From: CALNYS01 sp942490855
Lineage (GTDB): Bacteria; Planctomycetota; Phycisphaerae; Phycisphaerales; UBA1924
Direction: 5' to 3'
DNA: 64,000 nt
NCBI GenBank assembly: GCA_942490855.1
Contig: CALNYS010000002.1
Location: 196,336-260,335 of the forward strand
Shown here piece after piece: positions 58,760-64,000 of the stretch (its first letter is position 1; the number at the start of each line of letters is the position of its first letter). The notes beneath the pieces were generated by a model that was not told the origin of the DNA, did no database searches, and saw only the letters and a list, made by a program, of their open reading frames with translations. The translations under genes were made by a program, and so were the position numbers.

Positions 58760-59841
58760 TCATTCGCTCCACTCGGCGAGGAGGCTCGCCAGGTCTGTTG
58801 AATCAACCACGCCGCTGCCGTCGAAGTCCGCGGGGCAGCCCGCGCAGGGCCCCCACGACGCGAGGACGATCGCCAGATCAGAGGAATCCACCACGCCGTT
58901 CCCGTCGAGGTCGGCGCTGACCTCGGGGAGGATGTTCACGCCGAGCTCGAGTCGCGGCGCCTGCCCGAGGAAGACCGCCAGGGCGTCCTCCTTGGTGAAG
59001 TACACCGGGTACGTCACGCCCTCGCCGCCGCCGGGGCCGCCCGCGGCAAAGTGCAGCGAGGAGATCGTCAGCTGGAGGTTGCCCGCGTCGAGGCCCTTCT
59101 GGAGGTACGCGACGGCGTCGGCGTTCGAGAGATCGACGTCGAGCGTCAGCGTCGCCCCCGCCGGCACGGGGTCGCCCTCGGCCAGCGGGGCGCCCGCGAC
59201 ATCGAACGTCGCGACGGAGAAGGGCGCGACCTCGAAGCGGTCGAGCACGTTGTTCGAGATGTCCCGCGCCGCGCGCCGCCGAGGAAGTCCGTCGCGAAGG
59301 CGCTGCGCACCCGCGGCGCCGGGGGACCGCCGACGACGGTAAAGGGCGTGTCCTCGACGTACTCCTGCTCGCCGCTCTCGACGCCGAACCCGTTGCGGTA
59401 GCCCGTGCCGAAGAGAAGGATCGGGCGCCCCGCCGGGTCGGCGTCGGGCGTGTACTCCGCGTCCTTCTCATCGAGGAACGTTGTGTACGCGTCGTAGCTC
59501 GTATCGACGCTGAACACGCCGCCCATGCTGATCGTCGCCTGCACGCGCGCCGAGACGATCTCGTAGCGCGCCTCGCCCAGGCCCGAGGGGATCACCCCTG
59601 CGCCGTCGTCCGACTCGGCGTCGGTGTCGAAGCCCAGGAGGAACTGCGCGTCGCGGTTGTCGAGGAAGCCGATCCCGAACGTGCCGAACGTCGTCGCCGA
59701 CTCGCGCGCGCCGGGCGTGCTGTTGAAGGGGTAGTTCCAGCGGTCGAGGCCCGGGACCTCGCGGGAGAACTCGACGGTCGGTCCCGCGCTGGCGACAGCG
59801 GCGAGCGAGAGAATCACAAGAGCGGCGGGGCGGGGGTGCAT
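58760..59841 (-). CDS. Secreted dockerin protein of the iron-regulated operon, frameshifted
   Basis: Two frames together give about 360 residues. The first (from ATG 59841) has signal peptide MHPRPAALVILSLAAVASAGP and a body with VEFSREVPGLDRWNYPFNSTPGARESATTFGTFG (outline) up to SAFATDFLGG. The second resumes at RDISNNVLDRFEVAPFSVATFDVAG and ends in two dockerin units (DLDGNGVVDSSDLAIVLASWG, DFDGSGVVDSTDLASLLAEW). The break lies at about 59265-59275 in GGCGCGCGGCGCGGG, where adding one base restores the frame. The gene sits directly behind a TTGACA promoter with a Fur-like palindrome and in front of the imelysin gene. A surface role in iron acquisition is inferred. Confidence 0.85.
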
Positions 59842-59884
59842 GTCGGGGGTTCCTCTGATGGCGTTGCGAGACGTCGCCTGTCGA

Positions 59885-59937
59885 TGCGACTGAGTCTCAG
59901 TTGCAGAAAGCTAGTGGGCGGGATACTATCCTGTCAA
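59885..59937 (-). promoter_or_regulatory. Promoter and Fur-like operator of the dockerin-imelysin operon
   Basis: Minus-strand TTGACA (59937-59932) is a perfect -35. The -10 region, about 17-18 bases on, is TAGCTT-like and weak. Immediately downstream at 59885-59905 is a 21-base palindrome: TGC-n-ACTGAG / T / CTCAGT-n-GCA, with 9 of 10 pairs matching. Aligned with the site before the iron ABC transporter the two share TGCAAYTGAGAC..AGTC.CA, strongly suggesting one regulator, most likely Fur. Confidence 0.65.
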
Positions 59938-59993
59938 GGCGAAACAGTCGTGCCATACGGGAATAATTCCCGCCCAGCCGCATCTCTCACCCC

Positions 59994-60904
59994 ATGCTCT
60001 GCTCCACAGCGTCCCATCCAGCCCGCCGTGCTTTCACGCTCATCGAGCTGCTGGCGGTCGTCTCGATCATCGCGGTGCTGATCGGGATCCTGCTCCCGGC
60101 GCTGGGGCGGGCGCGCGACACGGCCGTCGTCGCCCGGGAGCTGGCCCGGGGGCGGGACACGTCCCTCGCCTACCTCATGTTCGCGTCGGACCACCAGGAC
60201 TTCGTCCTGCCCGCCGAGATCGAGATCAGCCGGCGCTTCCCGCGCCCCCTGCGCGCGGCGCCCAAGGATCTCTTCGGTCGCCCCATCACGGGCGAGCCCG
60301 CACGGCGCTGGTTCTGGCGCCTGCTGCCCTACCTCGACGACAACCCCAGCGCCCTCTTCCGCGACCCCACCGTCCGCGCCACCATCCGCACGGCCGAGGA
60401 AGACTTCGAGTACTACCGCTACACCCTCTACACCGGCTTCGGGATCAACGAACGCTTCGTGGGCGGGCTCGAAGAGTTCTACCGCTCGGACCTCCCCCCC
60501 TTCGCCCGCGATCAGAGCATCGACTACTACGGCGACAAGTTCTGGGTCCGCCGCCTCGGCGACGCCCCACGCCCCAGCGGGCTCCTCGCGATGGCCTCAT
60601 CGGGCTACGCCGGTGAGACCAACGCCGACGGCGGCTTCTACGAGGGCTACTACCGCGTCCAGCCCCCCTACTACAGCGCCCTCTCGACCCACCCGCTCTG
60701 GTCGAGCCTCGCCGCCCCGTCGCCCGAAGACTCCCCCGGCGCCAACGGCAACGTGCGCCCCGTCGCCGGGCCGGCAGCGTCATCGGCGTCATGCTCGACG
60801 GGCACGCCGAGGCCATCGACTGGGACCGCCTCTCAAGCGACATGCGCCTCTGGGCGCCGCACGCCGACACGCCCGACTGGCGTTTGCCGCTGCTCCCGCG
60901 CTGA
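59994..60904 (+). CDS. Type II/IV pseudopilin-like protein, frameshifted near the C-terminus
   Basis: About 302 residues after correction. The N-terminus has a prepilin leader and the conserved RRAFTLIELLAVVSIIAVLIGILLPALGRA: cleavage before Phe, Glu at +5 and one helix. The body is a planctomycete-type extracytoplasmic domain with FRDPTVRATI, YTLYTGFGINERFVGG and PSGLLAMASSGYAGETNADGG. At about 60770 (GTCGCCGGGCCGGCAGCG) the frame breaks. In another frame the natural ending follows (GSVIGVMLDGHAEAIDW...WAPHADTPDWRLPLLPR, stop at 60904). One missing base explains it. Likely role: component of a type II secretion-like or pilus system, but no such genes are adjacent. Confidence 0.85.
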
Positions 60905-60938
60905 GAACCCGCCCGCGCGCTGGTACCCTCGCCCGCCT

Positions 60939-62317
60939 ATGAGCGAGCCCACCATCCCCGACTTCATCGAAGAGCTCCGCTGGCGCGGCCTCCTCCACCA
61001 GTGCACCGACGAGGACGCCCTGCGCGAACACCTCAAGACGCCGGGGCGGAAGGCGTACATCGGGTTCGATCCGACGGCGGACTCGCTGACCATTGGGAAC
61101 CTGGTCCCGATGATGATGCTGGTCCATTTTCAGCGGCCGGGCACACATTGCCGGTGGTGGTCATGGGCGGCGGGACGGGGCTGATCGGGGACCCCTCGGG
61201 GAAGTCCGACGAGCGGCAGCTGCGCACCGAAGACGAGATCAACGCGAACGTCGCGGCGCAGAGCGTCGTCTTCGACCGCGTCTTCAGCGGTGCGAACGGG
61301 CTCCAACCCGTCGAGGTGAAAAACAACCTCGCGTGGCTCAAGGGGCTGAGCTACATCGAGGCCCTGCGCGACGTGGGCAAGCATTTTTCCGTCAACGCGA
61401 TGATGCAGAAAGACTCGGTGCGGGAGCGCCTGCACAACCGCGAGCAGGGCATCAGCTACACCGAGTTCAGCTACATGATTCTGCAGAGCTATGACTTTCA
61501 TGTGCTGCATCGGGATTACGGTGTGACGTTGCAGATTGGTGGGTCGGATCAGTGGGGGAACATTGTTGCGGGTACTGAGCTGATACGAAAAATTTCTAGT
61601 GCGCACGTAGCGTCAGTTGACACGCTTGCAGATGGAACAAGGATTCAACTTGAGTCTGAGTATTACGATGATCCAAATCTTCCTGCAGACAAAACATACG
61701 GCCTTACGGCACCACTCGTCACAAAGGCATACGGCGGCAAGTTCGGGAAGACGGAAGCCGGTGCGATCTGGTTGTCGGCGGATCGGACGTCTCCCTATGC
61801 GCTGTACCAGTGGTGTATGAACACGGCGGACGCGGATGTGATTCGGTTTTTGAAGATCTTTACGGTGCTTGATGAGCCGACGATCAACGCGATTGAAGCG
61901 GAACACAGCGAGGTGCCGGGGAAACGGGTGGCGCAGACCCGGCTTGCGGAGGAGTTCGTGAAGTTGCTGCACGGGAAGGCGGCGCTGGCGGGTGCTCAGG
62001 CGGCGAGCAAGGCGCTGTTTTCTGGTGATGTGAGCGGGCTTGATGAGCGGACGCTGGCGGAGGTGTTCGCGGAGACGCCGTCGACGGAATTGGCGGCGGA
62101 TCGGGCTGAGGGGATGGGGATGCTTGAGGCTCTTACGGAGACGGGGCTTGCCAAGAGCAACCGGGAGGCGAAGGAGTTTTTAGCGGGAGGGTCGGTGAGT
62201 GTGAATGGTGAGAAGGTTGGTGCTGATCGGACGTTAGGCACGGGCGATTTTCTTCCCGGACGGGTGACGTTGCTGCGGAGGGGGAAAAAGGCGTGGCATG
62301 TGGTGCGTTGGGTGTGA
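60939..62317 (+). CDS. tyrS: Tyrosyl-tRNA synthetase, frameshifted and mosaic in composition
   Basis: About 459 residues after correction. The first segment reads FIEELRWRGLLHQCTDEDALREHL and GFDPTADSLTIGNLVPMMMLVHFQR, where the HIGH-like motif is TIGN. The frame breaks at about 61133 (CAGCGGCCGGG); one more G gives GHTLPVVVMGGGTGLIGDPSGKSDERQL. Then follow YDFHVLHRDYGVTLQIGGSDQWGNI, the KMSKS-equivalent KFGKTEAGAIWLS and a C-terminal S4 domain (EFLAGGSVSVNGEKVG). From about 61500 to 62330 base composition falls sharply (near 43 percent GC at 61561-61680 by count, versus well over 60 percent before), with A/T-ending codons, so the 3' two-thirds look foreign. Confidence 0.92.
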
Positions 62318-62471
62318 GGAAATCATTTTTTTCTAGCTATTTTGGATGAGGTATGTGAAACTAGGGGAGATGGCAACCTGGCCCTTGCCGGTGCTCCCAC
62401 CCTGAGTTTCGACTCGTGGTGGAACGCTGGGGCCGCGGGCGTCGGCATGGTGCTGAGAAAGGACTCCAGCA

Positions 62472-62918
62472 ATGCCTATCGCTTCCTCTTTGCTCGAGCG
62501 CAAAACGGCGATGAACAACCGCCCCGTCGCGACGGCCTCGCCGAACGACACCGTGCTCGACGCCGCGAAGCTCATGAACGACCTGCGCATCGGCGCCGTC
62601 CCGGTCGTGGACGCCGAGCAGCGCGTGGTGGGCATGTTCACCGAACGCGACGTGATGACCCGCGTCGTCGCCGTCGAGCGCTCCCCGCGCGACGTGCTCG
62701 TGCAGGACGTCATGAGCTCGCCGGTCATCGCGTGCGGTCCCGACACCACACTCGACGAGTTGCGCCACGTCATGCTCACGCAGCGCATCCGCCACATCCC
62801 CGTGGTCGAGGACGGGCGCCTGCTCGGCATCGTTTCCATCGGCGACCTCAACGTCGCCCAGGTCGCCGTCATGACCGAGACGATCAGCTACCTCGAACAG
62901 TTCATGTACCGCCCGTAA
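62472..62918 (+). CDS. Stand-alone CBS-domain pair protein
   Basis: A 148-residue soluble protein made of two CBS domains: MNNRPVATASPNDTVLDAAKLMNDLRIGAVPVVDAEQRVVGMFTERDVMTRVV (first) and VMSSPVIACGPDTTLDELRHVMLTQRIRHIPVVEDGRLLGIVSIGDLNVAQV (second; outlines). CBS pairs bind adenine nucleotides and act as energy or redox sensors. AAAGGA stands 8 bases before the ATG at 62472. The last residues ISYLEQFMYRP match the common CBS-pair protein tail. It converges on the CNNM-type gene. Confidence 0.92.
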   Translation: MPIASSLLERKTAMNNRPVATASPNDTVLDAAKLMNDLRIGAVPVVDAEQRVVGMFTERDVMTRVVAVERSPRDVLVQDVMSSPVIACGPDTTLDELRHVMLTQRIRHIPVVEDGRLLGIVSIGDLNVAQVAVMTETISYLEQFMYRP

Positions 62919-62941
62919 GGCGCGGCCCGCTCGGAACCCGA

Positions 62942-63932
62942 TTACACCTCTAGCGCGCCCAGCTCACCCGTGAGCGGCTCGACGAGGGATCGCACCGTTA
63001 CCACGCCCACCGGGGCGCCGTGGCGCTCCACCACCGCCACACGCGTCCCCGAGTCAAGCAGCGTCTGCAGCGCGCTCGTCGCGGGCGTGTCGTGCCCCAC
63101 GCGCGACACGCCCTCGGGCGGCTCGCCGACGTGCTCGCCCTCGATCGTCCACAGCGCCGCGCCCGTGATCGCGCCGGTCGGGCGCCCCTTCGCGTTCACC
63201 ACCACGTAGCGGTTGCGCGCGTGGCGCCCCGCGTACTGGCGGGCGCGCCCGAGGTTCCAGTCGCTGCGCAGCGTGCGCACCTTCGCGCCACGGGCGCATC
63301 ACCTCCCCAACCGTCGTCTCGCTCAGCTCCATCGCCCGGTCGATCAGCCCCGACTGGCTCTCCGAGAGCACCCCGGCCCGCACGCCCTCGTGCAGCAGCG
63401 CCCCCACGCGCTCGCGCCCGCTCCGGTATTCCTCGCTCATCCCCGCGCCGGTCAGCCGCGACACCAGGCGCCCGAAGAGCTCGAGCGCCGGAACGACCAG
63501 CGTCAGCGTCAGCGCGAGCCGCGCCGCCGCCGCGACCGGCGCCAACGCGATCGTCAGCCGGTCCGTCCCGCCGCGGAACATCTCCTTGGGCAGGATCTCC
63601 CCGAAGATCAGCAGCGCCGGCGTCAGCACCAGCGCGTTGACCACAATCACCCCCAGGTCCGTCAGCCCCGCCCCCGCCAGGACCGCCGCCAGCCCCAGCG
63701 AGCCCGCGTAGTTCGCGATGTTGTTCGACACGAGGATCGTCGCGAGCAGGTGCGACGGGCGCGACAGCTCGTGCGTCAGCCGCTTCGCCGCCCGGTCCCC
63801 CGCCGCCGCCGCCGCGTCAAGACGCAGGCGGTCAACCGTGTACGAGCCGGTCTCGAACCCGCTGCACACCGCCGAGCCCGCGAGCCCCGCGGCCGCCAGC
63901 GCCCCCCACCCGATCTGCTCGAGGGGCGTCAC
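62942..63932 (-). CDS. CNNM/CorC-type DUF21 membrane protein with CBS domains, frameshifted
   Basis: About 330 residues after correction. The GTG start at 63932 overlaps the stop of the upstream gene (GTGA). The N-terminal DUF21 domain has helices at about 8-28, 60-80, 90-112 and 128-150, and the family mark SGFETGSYTVDRLRLDA plus FGEILPKEMFRG. The linker SGLIDRAMELSETTVGEVMRP leads into the CBS region. Here the frame breaks at about 63287 (CGCCACGGGCGC on the plus strand); the CBS region continues in another frame (KVRTLRSDWNLGRARQYAGRHARNRYVVVNAKGRPTGAITG, then HGAPVGVVTVRSLVEPLTGEL). Family members are linked to Mg2+/Co2+ transport. Confidence 0.9.
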
Positions 63933-64000
63933 GACGCGCCCCCCTCGTCCACGCTCACCAAGACCGTCCCCACCGCGCGCCCCGTCGAGCGACTCGACGC
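63929..64000 (-). CDS. C-terminal end of an upstream gene, possibly a paralogous CNNM-type protein
   Basis: The last 23 codons of a gene entering from the right edge, ending TGRAVGTVLVSVDEGGAS. Its stop codon overlaps the GTG start of the CNNM-type gene, so they are one operon. CNNM-type genes often come in tandem pairs in planctomycetes, which makes a paralogue plausible, but the fragment alone cannot decide. Confidence 0.5.
   Translation of the reverse strand, partial: ASSRSTGRAVGTVLVSVDEGGAS

Overview
The window is chromosomal DNA of very high GC content. It most likely comes from a planctomycete of the class Phycisphaerae. The reasons are: six secreted proteins ending in dockerin-like repeats with the signature DLAxLLAAWG; a PEP-CTERM-like protein ending VPAPGAAALFGLG plus an arginine tail; a planctomycete-type ECF sigma factor joined to a Ser/Thr kinase and a formylglycine-generating-enzyme-like domain; a planctomycete-type cytochrome; and a normal peptidoglycan gene set (mreBCD, ftsW, murG). 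This assignment is inference from gene content. LAYOUT: 1-1.3 kb is the end of an iron ABC transporter (permease fragment and binding protein) behind a Fur-like operator. 1.3-7 kb holds secreted or membrane proteins of unknown role, a cytochrome-type protein, a citrulline-hydrolase homologue (ctlX) and a PEP-CTERM protein. 7-15.6 kb has a LemA + M48 protease pair, pckA, tRNA-His, a dockerin protein, htpX, and a degenerate kinase. 15.6-22.2 kb has an AraC-type regulator with an SRPBCC protein, a dockerin protein, the sigma/kinase/FGE locus and tRNA-Val. 22.3-27 kb is an RND efflux pair. 27-34.7 kb has an RTX-dockerin protein, rpe, a phosphatase-fold protein lacking its catalytic histidines, accD, lnt, a HEAT-repeat lipoprotein, and a coiled-coil plus small membrane protein pair. 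34.8-37.4 kb is mreBCD, followed by phhA. 38-43 kb has a secreted protein, a UvrD-type helicase-nuclease and a low-molecular-weight phosphatase. 43-50 kb has a giant lower-GC dockerin protein and sucAB. 50-54.6 kb has a small membrane protein, mutL, a queuosine-precursor transporter homologue, a DUF559 nuclease gene bracketed by 165-bp direct repeats, and a HIT protein. 54.6-58 kb is ftsW-murG-ACP-dehydratase. 58-60 kb is a second Fur-like-controlled operon (dockerin protein + imelysin). 60-64 kb has a pseudopilin, tyrS, a CBS protein and a CNNM/CorC-type membrane protein. HOW THE GENES WORK TOGETHER: three themes stand out. Iron: two loci at opposite ends share a nearly identical palindromic operator. 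Envelope: mreBCD, ftsW/murG, lnt and accD/ACP/dehydratase cover shape, peptidoglycan, lipoproteins and lipids. Surface proteome: dockerin, RTX and PEP-CTERM proteins are scattered singly among housekeeping genes. A caution for every reader: six genes (sigma factor, mutL, dockerin at 59.2 kb, pseudopilin, tyrS, CNNM protein) are each broken by what looks like one inserted or missing base in a GC-rich run. Five of them lie between 51 and 64 kb. Since tyrS is essential, sequencing or assembly error is the simplest explanation.
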